Positions 19,512 through 27,735 of a stretch of DNA of 64,000 nt are shown here, piece by piece (within the stretch, counting starts at the first letter, position 1; each line of letters opens with the position of its first letter). Position numbers and translations under genes: made by a program. The stretch lies in NCBI GenBank assembly GCA_963752755.1, contig CAVVZJ010000003.1, forward strand, positions 1,116,001 through 1,180,000, written 5' to 3'. The notes beneath the pieces were generated by a model, which saw nothing but the letters and a program-made list of their open reading frames with translations, was not told the origin of the DNA and did no database searches. Source of the stretch: CAVVZJ01 sp963752755 (GTDB lineage Bacteria; Planctomycetota; Planctomycetia; Isosphaerales; Isosphaeraceae).

Positions 19512-20433
19512 GTCGAGACTCTCCCCAGGTCGATTCGAGTCGAGAGGAAATGTTCGCTCCGTCCAGAAACGCGGGGCGTCGTCCACCCCGGCGAGGCCAG
19601 CCCTCGGCCCCGGCTCCTCTGTCACCATAACGCGCCGGGAGACGCGAGGGAACCATGCCCAAGCTCAGCAACTGTGTTCCCCGACGGCCGACCCCTCCCG
19701 GCACGATCGATGCGGGAGGGTGGATGGCCCTGAGGCGTGTCGGGGACGCGGGTTGAGATCGACGTCGTGACCACGGGCCGGGGTCGATGGTAGGATCGGC
19801 ATCGCGAGACCCTCCGAGTCGAACCACGGTCGTCCCGGACCGGGCGACCCGAACCGCCTCGGAATGGCCCGCTCCGATGTTGAGGGCCGCTTTTTTAACC
19901 GGAAGGCGATCCTCGGAGCGGTGCAGGGACGCCTCGGTGACGCGCCTGGGACGCCTACGGAACGCCGTTGAGGACGCCGAGGGGACGCTTCCGTCTGCTC
20001 CACCATCCCTGGCGCAAATTTCGGGATGCTAAGAATTTGGGACGATATATTTCCCAGTTTGAAGTTCGTTCGGCGATCGCGACGCGCGTCGCCGACGTGC
20101 GTCGCCTCACCTGGAGACGGGTCTGGACCGAAACCGGATTGTCAAGGAGTCAGCGTTAATTATAGCACACAATCGGGACGTCGGCACGGGCTGTTTCCTC
20201 CCGCGTGGAACCGAGGAGGAAGGTCGCGGAGGAGGCATGAGGCTTTCCGGAGAGCCTCCGACACGATTCCGCGGGCGAATTCAAAGACCGCTCCCGTCCC
20301 CTTCCCCTGGATTTAGAAGTGACGCCGCTGGTGTTATCGGGTGTGGGAAGCACGCTGTCTCCGCGACGAAACAGACGACCTACCGCCCATACCCTACCGG
20401 AACGGCGCCACGATTCACGGAGTCCCATTGAGA
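19512..20433. other. Long repeat-bearing intergenic region
   Basis: About 0.9 kb without a supportable gene. It holds GACGCC-rich degenerate direct repeats (19915-20000), a composite repeat at 20053-20184 that recurs at 58261-58389 (annotated separately), and a sequence (20320-20345) resembling the arm of the MITE-like palindrome that follows. Short open frames here have no family similarity and repetitive composition. Confidence 0.55.
20053..20184 (-). repeat. Composite PNELHNG/TATAAT repeat, copy 1
   Basis: Two conserved blocks: TTTGAAGTTCGTTCGGCG (inside 20053-20075) and a 52-bp block (20133-20184) ending in an extended -10-like TGCTATAAT on the minus strand (20159-20167). The same two blocks, at nearly the same spacing, occur at 58261-58283 and 58338-58389. 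The first block also occurs alone at 41768-41790, where it is coding. Confidence 0.65.
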
Positions 20434-20589
20434 TAGGAGTGACGCCGTTGGCCCCTTCGCCCGAGATTTGGCCGATGCCGAAAGGAGTCGGCCCGACTTC
20501 AGTCGGACCGGAACTCCAAGGAGTCCAGGAACTTCTGGCCCGACTGAAGTCGGGCCGACTCCGGCTGACGCCAACGGCGTCACTCCCAT
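20434..20589. repeat. MITE-like long palindrome, copy 1
   Basis: Nearly complete palindrome of about 155 bp. The outer arms are ATAGGAGTGACGCCGTTGGC and its complement (ending GGCGTCACTCCCAT). The inner arms carry GGCCCGACTTCAGTCGG and CCCGACTGAAGTCGGGCC around a centre containing GGAACTCCAAGGAGTCC. It has no coding potential. Other copies are at 39862-40092 and 50732-50890. Confidence 0.8.
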
Positions 20590-20636
20590 GAGAATTCTGA
20601 TCCACCACCGACCGAATCCGCATCGAGGCTGGCTCC

Positions 20637-21082
20637 ATGAAGTTCCCCGGTACCTGGAAACAATGGCTCAAGGCCCGGACACCGATCCGACCGGAAGACT
20701 ACGTCGGATCGGATCAGGAGAAGAACGAGAAGGTCGTGCGCGCGGGGTTCACCCCCAAGGCCAAGCGCTTCCTCCGGGGTGTGCCGATGGCCGAGGAGGT
20801 CGTGTCGCTCTATCACGCCATGCTCGACCCGAAGACCCCGCTCTGGGTCAAGGGGGTCGCCGCGGCGGCCCTGGCCTACTTCATCCTGCCGATCGACGCC
20901 GTGCCCGACATGCTGCCCCTGGTCGGCCTGGGCGACGACCTGAGCGTCCTCAGTGCTGCGCTGGCGGCCGTCTCGACTCACATCACCGACGAGCACCGCG
21001 CCAGGGCCCGCGCTGGCTCGCCGATGAGCAGATCATCGACGTCACGCCGGCCGAAGGCCACCCGGAGAAGGGCCGGGCGTGA
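20637..21082 (+). CDS. YkvA/DUF1232 family protein (one frameshift)
   Basis: Small membrane-associated protein of the YkvA (DUF1232) family, function unknown. The diagnostic core is present: LWVKGVAAAALAYFILPIDAVPDMLPLVGLGDD, with the family's conserved DxxPD in IDAVPD. A basic N-terminus (MKFPGTWKQWLKARTPIRPE) and PLYHAMLDP-like SLYHAMLDPKTP precede it. The frame breaks near 21005 (HRARAR / RWLADEQIIDVTP); restoring one base yields an end at 21082 of about 148 aa, the usual length. The 3' end overlaps the convergent gene at 21042-21591 by about 40 bp. Confidence 0.85.
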
Positions 21083-21591
21083 CCTGGGCCTCGTCAGGGG
21101 AACGGTTCCCCTCCAGCCAGAGCCGCCGCGATGCCCCGACGGTCGCCAGCACAACGCAGAGCGAGGCGGGGACGACGACGAAGCTGATCCAGGCCACGAA
21201 CTCGTCGTGAATCCGCTCGCGTTCCCATGCCTGATGGCGGATCTCCAGCTCGCGTTCTTCCTCGCGGGTGGCCGCCGGGTTGATCGGCCGGCCGGGTTCG
21301 AACTGTGTCGGCTCACCCGCCGCGAGCCAGGCCCACGCGAGCAGGACCAAGCCAAGGCCGAACCCGAAGCTCAGACCGGCGGCCAACCCGACCCCGAGCG
21401 ACCGCCCCAGCGCGGTCGCGGCCCCGACGATCGCCCCGGTGGCCAATCCGATCAGGGCACCGATCAGGGCATAGAGGGGCACGGTCAGGATGACCGCCAC
21501 CAGGTAGCCGATCAGACCCAGCGGGATGCCGCCGAAGGCCCCCATCCATGCGCCGTATTTGGCACCCGCCAGCGCCCCCGGCCCGCGTCAT
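21042..21591 (-). CDS. Membrane protein with two glycine-rich hydrophobic segments (one frameshift)
   Basis: Not assigned to a family. The open part (from 21545) starts MGAFGGIPLGLIGYLVAVIL and has a Gly/Ala-rich helix pair (LYALIGALIGLATGAIVGAA; VGLAAGLSFGFGLGLVLLAW), then a charged stretch (REEERELEIRHQAWERERIH) and a third hydrophobic helix (FVAWISFVVVPASLCVVLAT). Upstream, in another frame, ALAGAKYGAWMGAFGGIP reads as a natural extension, reached after a one-base gain in a G run near 21570, so the start is probably ATG 21591. Glycine-zipper-like segments suggest oligomeric packing in the membrane. It overlaps the 3' end of the convergent DUF1232 gene. Confidence 0.55.
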
Positions 21592-21662
21592 GAGTCCACG
21601 ACCGACCGGCATCGGGTGTGATCCGATCAACGGCGCTCATGGGTCGCAGCCCTCCCTCAGCA

Positions 21663-21791
21663 TCAACCGGCGGTCTGTTGTTCGTCGGTGAGCTGTCGAT
21701 GATGCTCCATCAGGCCCCGGAGCAAGGCCAACGCATCTCCGACCAGCAGCCCGAACAAACCGCCCTCGATCCGCTCGCGCCACATCGGCAT
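21663..21791 (-). pseudogene. Short ORF resembling the start of an ADP-ribosylglycohydrolase
   Basis: A 42-residue frame begins MPMWRERIEGGLFGLLVGDA, close to the N-terminus of ADP-ribosylglycohydrolases (GLLVGDALG), but then diverges to LLRGLMEHHRQLTDEQQTAG and stops. No downstream remainder of the enzyme was found. It lies beside a RAYT remnant, so it is most likely a fragment joined to other sequence by rearrangement. A functional small protein cannot be excluded. Confidence 0.4.
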
Positions 21792-21855
21792 GCCCGATTC
21801 CCCTCGATCGCGGAAAGCCTCCCAACGCCAGACAGTCTCCGAAGAACCGGAACGG

Positions 21856-21960
21856 CTACCGCTGCCTGGTCCGGGCCAGGGCGGCGAGGAAGGCCCGATG
21901 GTCGTCGGCGTCGGCGAAGACGTCGGCGCGATTGTTGCCGCGGTTCAGGCGTGATCGCCC
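21856..21960 (-). pseudogene. REP-associated tyrosine transposase (RAYT) remnant
   Basis: The minus strand reads RLNRGNNRADVFADADDHRA then FLAALARTRQR and a stop. This matches the N-terminal signature of IS200-like/RAYT Y1 transposases (LNRGN.R..VF....D...FL..L). The HUH motif and the catalytic Tyr region are absent. Only about 35 codons remain. REP-like palindromes at 22040 and 23752 are plausible relics of its former partners. Confidence 0.6.
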
Positions 21961-22039
21961 AGGCCGCCTTCGACCGGTCGGGGGAGTCGTCCCACGCCGG
22001 GGAGCCTAACCGGAGCGAGACCGCGACTCAAGAGAAAGA

Positions 22040-22104
22040 TGAACTGACACCAATTTCTCTCTGTCAGTTCATTTTTCGCCGGAGGGAAATCGGTGTCAGT
22101 TCAC
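22040..22104. repeat. REP-A palindromic repeat, copy 1
   Basis: GATGAACTGACACCAATTTC and its partner GAAATCGGTGTCAGTTCA bracket an internal CTGTCAGTTCATTTTTC. Related sequences lie at 25137-25229 and 27670-27712. Each copy is directly left of one of the three insertion sequences. Confidence 0.65.
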
Positions 22105-22133
22105 GGACTTTGTGAACGGCTACCAGTGGCACC

Positions 22134-23601
22134 CTACGCCGTTAACCTTTTTCCATGAGCATGCTTGATCTGCTCGGCACGCTCGATCTCAAGGGCCGTC
22201 GCGGCCCGGATTTCGGGGGCGCCGATGGCCTGCTCCCGCTTCTTCCGTGGGTACTCCCGGCTCGCCTTGCTCGACCGACTGGATCCGTCGACCACCGCCG
22301 AGCCGAGCCGCTCCCACAGCGACACGCCCGGGCCGGGGGCCTCGCGATACTCCCGCATCGCCTGGCGGTAGGCCCGCAGCAGCCCCGCCACGCTGACCGC
22401 CGACGCCGGCACCGCGTCGTACGCCAGCTCCCCCTGGCCGTGCAGCCCCAGCGACCCCAGGCCCACCAGCGACCAGGTCGCCTCCAACTCGGCGTGGTCC
22501 CCCCGGTGGCTCCGCAGCTTGCGCCGGCCGAAGGTCTGCTGGAAGTGGCGGTAGAACAGCTCCACACCCCAGCGGAGCCGATACAGCTCAACGACCCCCC
22601 GGCCCGGCAGCGTCGCCTCGTCGAGCACCGAGGTGAGCCGGGACACCGGGTGCCGGGGGCCCTGCGCCACCACCAGCCGGAGGACCAGCGGCGGCCGGCT
22701 TCGGGCCGCCGGCTCGTCGGGCCAGAGGTAGACCAGCCCGTCGCGCTCGCGGGCGTAGCCCAGGGTCGGGCGTGCAGTTGGGCAGGCCGTCGGCGTCCAG
22801 CCCGTCGCGCTCGCGGGCGTAGCCCAGGCCCTTGAGCCGCCGGACGTTGGCGCCGCCGCGCACCAGCAGGTGCCGGCCGCCGCCGCGGATCGCCTCCCAG
22901 GTCTGGTAGCCGACGAAGCCGGCGTCGGCGACCACCAGCGCCCCGGCCGGGAGCCCGGCGAGCATCTGCCGGAGGGGGTCCCGCTCGCTGCTGTCGGTCG
23001 GCCCGGTCCGCCAGTCCCAGGGCAGCCCGGTGCCGAGGTGGAACGTCGTCGTCAGCCACAGCTGCGGGCACTCGGCCTTCTTGCGGCGGGCGGCCTCGGC
23101 CACATGATCCTTCGACTTCGACTTCGACTTCGACTGCCGCTCCAGCGAGGCCGAGAACCGGCCCTCGTTGGAGGCCGTCCGTGGCAGTTGCAGCCGGCTG
23201 CCGTCGACGCCGAAGGCCGCGAAGCCGGCCACCTCGAACCGCTCGGCGAGGTCCACCCGCATCCGGCGGCGCAGGGCGACGACCAGGGCCGCGACCAGCG
23301 CCGTGGTCCAGGCCCGCAGCAGCTTGGTGAACGCCTGGTAGGACGCCGCCGTCAGCGCGTCGAGGCCCAGCGATACGAGGGCGATCTGGCGGGCGGCGGC
23401 GAAGCGCCCGAGGAGCGTGGCCTCGTCGGACCAGGCCCAGAGCAGCGCCGTGCAGGCCAGGCCGCGCGGGCACCAGGTGCAGGGGCCGCGGAACCGGACG
23501 GCGGCGAAGTCGGCCTCGGCGGTGAGCCAGTCGAGGACGACCCGGAGGTCTTGATGGTGGGCGGCCGGTGCGGTAGCACGGGGGTGGTCTCGGTGCGGCA
23601 T
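22134..23601 (-). pseudogene. IS4-type DDE transposase disrupted by a 64-bp insertion
   Basis: Cut-and-paste transposase with an RNase H-like DDE fold. The N-terminal part contains GFAAFGVDGSRLQLPRT (first Asp) and ALVVADAGFVGYQTW (second Asp). The C-terminal part has the YREK-type signature YRLRWGVELFYRHFQQTFGR with the catalytic Glu. The two parts lie in different frames. They are separated at 22733-22828 by a 64-bp insertion that duplicates 32 bp; removing it would join ARERDGL to VYLWPDEPAARS in one frame. The likely start is ATG 23601 (MPHRDHPRAT). A run of Lys-Ser dipeptides (SKSKSKSK) lies mid-protein. The copy as read is inactive unless the insertion is an assembly artefact. Confidence 0.8.
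22733..22828. repeat. 32-bp direct repeat with 64-bp period inside the IS4 transposase
   Basis: CCAGCCCGTCGCGCTCGCGG plus 12 more identical bases occur at 22733-22764 and 22797-22828, separated by 32 bp of unrelated sequence. The 64-bp insertion shifts the transposase frame by one. Confidence 0.85.
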
Positions 23602-23751
23602 GTCCGACTCCGTCGGGGCGAGCGGCTCCCGGTCCCTGTGTGGCAACAGAGAGGGTGGCCGCAAGCCGGTGCCGCATCAAGACCTTATCGCATACTCCCC
23701 GTCCAAGGTTAACGGCATAGAGTGCCACCCGATCGGAGGGGCCGTAGGCGG

Positions 23752-23809
23752 AAAAGGGGACGGAGGAAATCTCTGAAGACTCTCGATTTATTTCCTCCGT
23801 CCCCTTTTC
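23752..23809. repeat. REP-B palindrome
   Basis: Perfect 19-bp arms (AAAAGGGGACGGAGGAAAT and complement) around a loop of about 20 bp. It is of the REP type often associated with RAYT transposases and lies just outside the right end of the IS4 element. Confidence 0.75.
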
Positions 23810-23813
23810 CTCC

Positions 23814-23933
23814 CTGATCGACGTGGACCGCCGCATGACCTTCGCCTACGTGATGAACAAGATGGTGCCCGGAATGGTCGGGCCCATCGCATGGGCGCTG
23901 TTCGAGCGGGCGTCCGAGATCGTGAATTGCTAG
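23814..23933 (+). pseudogene. C-terminal fragment of a beta-lactamase-family serine hydrolase
   Basis: The frame LIDVDRRMTFAYVMNKMVPG continues to a stop at 23931-23933. It matches the end of EstB-like/class C beta-lactamase-fold hydrolases (F.YVMN.M). The catalytic SxxK and YxN regions are absent: the upstream part has been replaced by REP-B and the IS4 element, so this is the stump of a destroyed host gene. Confidence 0.6.
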
Positions 23934-24245
23934 TGCCCGTTCGCCGGCCAGGACCCTTGTCCCGTCAGGAGTCATTGATTACGCGGATCAGGATGGTTCG
24001 GCCGAGTGCTGACGATGTGATCGCCGCCCGCCGGCCCGGCGAGGAGGTGTGGGACGGCCTACTTCGGCGGGGCAAAGTCTTTGTGCCCCGGACCATGGAA
24101 GCTTGCCGACCGGGGCGCGCTCGAAGACTCGTTTTGCCCAGGCCACCCACCACGCGGGGCGCAGCACACCCGAGGGAGCCGTGCCCGCGAATGAAGGTCC
24201 GCGGCGCACAGCCCCGGCCATCCCGCCGGTGTCATCGACCGGATT
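23934..24245. other. Spacer with degenerate hairpin
   Basis: No gene is supported. Between about 24045 and 24140 there is a degenerate inverted repeat containing GCGCGCTCGAAGACTCG. It is related to the hairpin at 44148-44225 (GCACGCTCGAAGACTCGC). It lies downstream of the PEP-CTERM gene ending at 24246. Confidence 0.45.
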
Positions 24246-24944
24246 TCAGCGGACGGCCACGCGGCGACGGACGAGCCGTCCGAGGGGGCGTCGGCCCGCC
24301 CACCCGAGGCCGCCGATCAGGACCAGCGCGAGCGACGAGGGCTCGGGGACGGCGTTCACATAGGCCTGGAACCCGCCATCCTGGCCCGGGCCGAGGATCG
24401 TGGAAGGGCCCCAGGTGGTGCTGTTGATTGTCTGGGTGAACGAGGAGCCGCCGGCGTAGCTATCGGCAGTCATCCGCCAGAGCGTCCACGGCGGGCTCCC
24501 CGACCCATTCGGGCTTCGCAGCGCGATCGCCAGGACCTGGCCGGGCGTGACCGCGATGTTGGCCGAGGAGACGTCCACCAGCGTGATCGGGACGGCCGAA
24601 TTCGGGTCGTCGATCGTCGGCAGGTCGCCGATCGGCACGATCGTCTCGAACAGCGGCGGGGTCGAATTCGGCGACGGTGTCCCGCCGTCGGTGGACAGGA
24701 TCTGGAGCGTGAGGTCTCCGGTGGCACCGGTGGTCCTGTAGACCTGGAATCCGACCCGCGACAGCTCGCCCGCTAACCCCACGGTGAACGTCTGGGCGTA
24801 GGACCGGTCCGAGTAGATCGTGAGGTCGCCCTGGTAGTTGTTGACCACCACCGACTGGTCGAGGAGGTCGGCACGTGCCGCCCCCGGCAGCGTCACCCCC
24901 CCAGTGATGGCAACGCCCAGGACAACCGCGTGGATTCGCCGCAT
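24246..24944 (-). CDS. PEP-CTERM sorting-domain protein
   Basis: Secreted protein of 232 aa. The signal peptide MRRIHAVVLGVAITGGVTLP ends near ARA. The mature part is beta-rich (SYAQTFTVGLAGELSRVGFQ; GDLTLQILSTDGG; WTLWRMTADSYAGGSSF), resembling choice-of-anchor type domains. The C-terminus has the tripartite PEP-CTERM tail: VPEPSSLALVLIGGLGWAG then a basic cluster (RRPLGRLVRRRVAVR). Such tails are recognised by exosortase, which cleaves and sorts the protein to the outer surface, often together with exopolysaccharide export. No exosortase gene is in the window. The frame is intact. Confidence 0.88.
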   Translation of the reverse strand: MRRIHAVVLGVAITGGVTLPGAARADLLDQSVVVNNYQGDLTIYSDRSYAQTFTVGLAGELSRVGFQVYRTTGATGDLTLQILSTDGGTPSPNSTPPLFETIVPIGDLPTIDDPNSAVPITLVDVSSANIAVTPGQVLAIALRSPNGSGSPPWTLWRMTADSYAGGSSFTQTINSTTWGPSTILGPGQDGGFQAYVNAVPEPSSLALVLIGGLGWAGRRPLGRLVRRRVAVR

Positions 24945-25136
24945 GAATTAGGCTCCCGTATTCGGTTGATGGTCCGGCCTGCCTCTCGCGGCCGGTAAGG
25001 ATCCATCCCGAGGGTGGATTCTAGGGGGAGTCCCGCTCGGGAGCTAACAAAATCCGACCATGTTGTCTTTTTCCGACCCAAAGACGCCCGTGGCTCTGTG
25101 GGGTGGAATCCACGGGCCGCCGCGGGATGGCCCCAG

Positions 25137-25229
25137 GGAAATCGGTGTCAATTCATTTTTCCGTCAGATAAATTGAACTGACGCCCATTTCCCCCGATTT
25201 CCTCCCAACACCGATTTCCCCCGATTTCC
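25137..25229. repeat. REP-A repeat array, copy 2
   Basis: GGAAATCGGTGTCAATTCAT, then TTGAACTGACGCCCATTTCC, then two further CCGATTTCC copies. The ISL3-like element begins at 25230 immediately after CGATTTCC, which is also its target duplication. Confidence 0.7.
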
Positions 25230-26740
25230 GAGTCTTTAGCACGGCTACCGGGCTTGGAAACGAACAGGTCAGTGGTCGACCTCGTATTCTCCTGTAGGAA
25301 CCACCTTACAGGAGCACTGCGCCTTGCCTGGACCCGGAGAATACCTGCCCGATCCCACCGAGGGCATCACTCGCATCGAGGACTTGCCCCAGCCCAAACT
25401 CCGCAAACGCAGCCGCAACTATCGGCGGCGGCCTTGCCGACGATGTAGTCACAGCGCCTACCGGGACCGCGTCTTCCAACGGACCCTCCACGACCTCGTC
25501 TCCGGGCGGCCCCGCGACATCCGCCTCACCTACTCCCAGCACCACTGCACGCGATGCCGCCGCTATTTCACCGCCGATCTGTCCGACCTGGCCGCGCCCA
25601 AGGCCCGCTACACCCATCGAGTCGTGGCCCTGGCCGTCCGGCTGGTCGTCGAGGACGGCTTACCCTATCAGGCCGCCAGTTGGCACCTCTGGCGCGACCA
25701 CCGCGTCTTCGTCCCCTTCGCCACCATCCAGAACTGGGTGGAGGCCGGGGGGAAAAAGGCGGCCAACCGCATCGGGGCCGATTACCTCGATTGGGCCCTC
25801 GACCGACTTCTCCGGTTACATCGCCGCTGACGAGTTGTACGACGGACCGTTCTGCGTCCTGTCGATCGTCGATAACCGCGCCTTCAAGCGGCTGTGCTAC
25901 GAGGTCCTCGACCACGACCCGACTCAGCGGGATATCTCGGCGATTCTTCCGCCGCTTCCGGGCGGCCCTGACCGGTCGCGGGTCTGATCCTGCGCGGGAT
26001 CACCACCGACGGCTCGGAGCTGTATCCGCAGCCGATTTCCCAGGTCTTCGGCGCCGTCGCGCATCAAGTCTGCCGCTTCCACATCCTCGCGGAACTGAAC
26101 AAGGCGGTCCTCCGTGCCGTCGCTCAGGCCCGCAAGCGCCTGGCGGCGCAGAAGCCGAAGCTCTCCCGTGGGCGTCCCGTCACGCCGGAGGCGAGACGGA
26201 AGGTCCGGCGGCGACGGCACCTCGATCGGAAGATCGGGGATCTGTTCCAGCATCGTCACTCTTCGTGAAGCGTCACCTCACACCGGCCGAGCAGCGGACG
26301 TTGCGGCGCATCACCCGGGGGTTGCCGCGATTGCGGACCTTCCGGCGTTGATGGAGGAGGTCTACCGCCTCTTCGACCGCCGGTGTCGGACCGAGACGGC
26401 CCTGGCGAAGCTGGCCCGCCTGCGGATCCAGGTCGGCCGCTGCCCGGGGCTGGGGCCGATCTTCCAGAAGCTCCAGTCCTCCCGACTTGGAGAAGGCGCT
26501 GACCTTCCTGGACGATCGCCTGCTCGGTTCGACATCCAATGCGGTGGAACGGGGCAACCGCCGGCATCGCAAGATGCAGAAGACGGTGTATCGGGTGCGC
26601 ACCGGGCGACGATCAGCGGTCGGATCGCGCTGGACCTGGAACGTGAGTCACGAGCCCGGGACCGGGAGGAGGCGACCCGGACCCTACACCAGGCGAGAGC
26701 GGCATGACGGACTTGAACCCGGTAGCCGTGCTAAAGACTC
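25230..26740 (+). mobile_element. ISL3-like insertion sequence with 23-bp inverted repeats and 8-bp target duplication
   Basis: Perfect 23-bp terminal inverted repeats: left 25230-25252 begins GAGTCTTTAGCACGGC; right 26718-26740 is the exact complement. Both ends are flanked by CGATTTCC (25222-25229 and 26741-26748), an 8-bp direct repeat as expected for ISL3-type transposition. The enclosed transposase has a zinc-ribbon N-terminus, which also fits ISL3. The family name is tentative. Confidence 0.8.
25324..26707 (+). pseudogene. DDE transposase with zinc ribbon, multiply frameshifted
   Basis: Reading across frames gives one protein of about 450 residues. The N-terminal zinc ribbon has CRRC and HHCTRC pairs. 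A helical region follows (ALAVRLVVEDGLPYQAASWH), then catalytic-core pieces YIAADELYDGPF (Asp), ITTDGSELYPQPISQVFG (Asp), HQVCRFHILAELNKAV, and near the end STSNAVERGNRRHRKMQ with the Glu-containing motif. At least five frame changes occur between 25810 and 26600. This is more than in the neighbouring non-IS genes, so real decay as well as sequencing errors may be involved. The possible start is TTG 25324; the stop at 26705-26707 is just inside the right inverted repeat. Confidence 0.75.
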
Positions 26741-26758
26741 CGATTTCCTTGAGTTGAT

Positions 26759-26844
26759 CCCGATGGGTGTCTGGAACCCGTCTTCAGGCCCCGGCTGTCG
26801 ATGACCGGATCGGGGCCCGAAGTCGGGCCCCAGACACCCATCGG
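26759..26844. terminator. Long hairpin downstream of a PEP-CTERM gene
   Basis: Outer arms CCGATGGGTGTCTGG and CCAGACACCCATCGG enclose a second GC-rich inverted repeat (GGGCCCGAAGTCGGGCCC). It ends 8 bp from the stop of the minus-strand gene 26852-27481, so it could terminate that transcript. Confidence 0.55.
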
Positions 26845-26851
26845 TGCGTCC

Positions 26852-27481
26852 TCAATTCCTGGGGGTGGACCGCTGCCGCCGGAAGGCTCTGTGAATGATG
26901 ATCGCCCCGCATCCTCCCAGCAGAGAGAGGACGAGCGGCGTCGGCTCCGGCACCGACGAGACAGTAATGGGGTCGCCCAGGCTCAACCATGTCGAGGACA
27001 GTTTCCCGCCGTAGTCGATCCCAACCCCGCCGCCTTTTCCTAGAAACCCGATCGTAGCGTCGCCTGTTCCCGAGAAGTAGACGCGGAAGAGGCCCCACAC
27101 CTCCCCGGCAGTCACCGGCACACCCGTGTCCGAGGAACTCCCCTGGTTGTAGGAGTCACTGACCGTGAAGCCCTTGATACCCGCACTCAGACTGCCGGAG
27201 GAAGAAGAATTGGAGCTGTGCGAGTCAAAAATATAATTCCCTTCTGCCAACGTGTCGTACTGGGTGAACTGGAAAGCGCCAGGTGATTTGCTTTTGCTAA
27301 AGACTGTGATGCCGATGCTGTAGTCGGTGACGAGGAAGTCGGAAGAACCGGAATCGAGTTGAAGGACGACATCGAACCACCCCGTCCCGCTGGTCGTGTC
27401 CTGATGCAGATTGACCATCTGCAGGGTAGCCAGGGGCTCCGCCATCGCCACGGGAGCCGAGACCAGCAGGATCGCCATCAA
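26852..27481 (-). CDS. PEP-CTERM sorting-domain protein, start uncertain
   Basis: Secreted protein of about 209 aa. The frame opens MMAILLVSAPVAMAEP, a signal peptide that lacks a basic n-region. The ATG at 27500, with a GAGGCGAG ribosome-binding site, lies one frame away (MTHYNG), so a single-base indel near 27485 probably cuts the natural start off. The mature part is a cohesin-like beta domain (LQMVNLHQDTTSGTGWFDVV; DYSIGITVFSKSKSPGAFQF; VPVTAGEVWGLFRVYFSGTG). The tail is a PEP-CTERM signal: VPEPTPLVLSLLGGCGAIII then HRAFRRQR. It sits between two insertion sequences and its GC content is lower than that of its neighbours. Confidence 0.8.
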   Translation of the reverse strand: MMAILLVSAPVAMAEPLATLQMVNLHQDTTSGTGWFDVVLQLDSGSSDFLVTDYSIGITVFSKSKSPGAFQFTQYDTLAEGNYIFDSHSSNSSSSGSLSAGIKGFTVSDSYNQGSSSDTGVPVTAGEVWGLFRVYFSGTGDATIGFLGKGGGVGIDYGGKLSSTWLSLGDPITVSSVPEPTPLVLSLLGGCGAIIIHRAFRRQRSTPRN

Positions 27482-27669
27482 CGCCGTTGTAATGCGTCAT
27501 TGAACTCGCCTCTTCGCAAGAACCATGCGAATGTCCTTAAGGAGGGACGTTTGTCAACCCGTTCGCAGGACTTTTCAGATAACCATTTCTGAGCGGATTG
27601 GGCGAGATCGTAACAGGCAAGAGAGTTTAGTGCAACAAGTGAATCATTTCGGAATGATACCGAGGAAAA

Positions 27670-27712
27670 ATGGTGTCGGGGGGGAAATCGGTGTCAGTTC
27701 ATTTTCCGTCCA
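27670..27712. repeat. REP-A repeat, copy 3
   Basis: GGAAATCGGTGTCAGTTCAT followed by TTTCCGTCC, 24 bp left of the IS1-type element. It is the same sequence as in the arrays beside the other two insertion sequences. Confidence 0.65.
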
Positions 27713-27735
27713 ATAAAAACAACGGCCCGCGAAAG

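Larger units (their letters stand above)
22126..23728 (-). mobile_element. IS4-family insertion sequence
   Basis: Bounded by imperfect inverted repeats of about 24 bp: left 22126-22149 (GTGGCACCCTACGCCGTTAA...) and right 23705-23728 (complement GTGGCACTCTATGCCGTTAA...). It encloses one minus-strand transposase. No clear target duplication was found beside the ends. Confidence 0.75.

Noticed and set aside
20156..20671. 171-residue minus-strand open frame across the MITE-like palindrome
   Set aside because: It is composed of palindrome and repeat sequence, with no family similarity and a neighbouring real gene on the other strand.
22142..23836. 564-residue Arg-rich frame over the IS4 element
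   Set aside because: Wrong frame of the transposase; DDE motifs are in the two other minus-strand frames.
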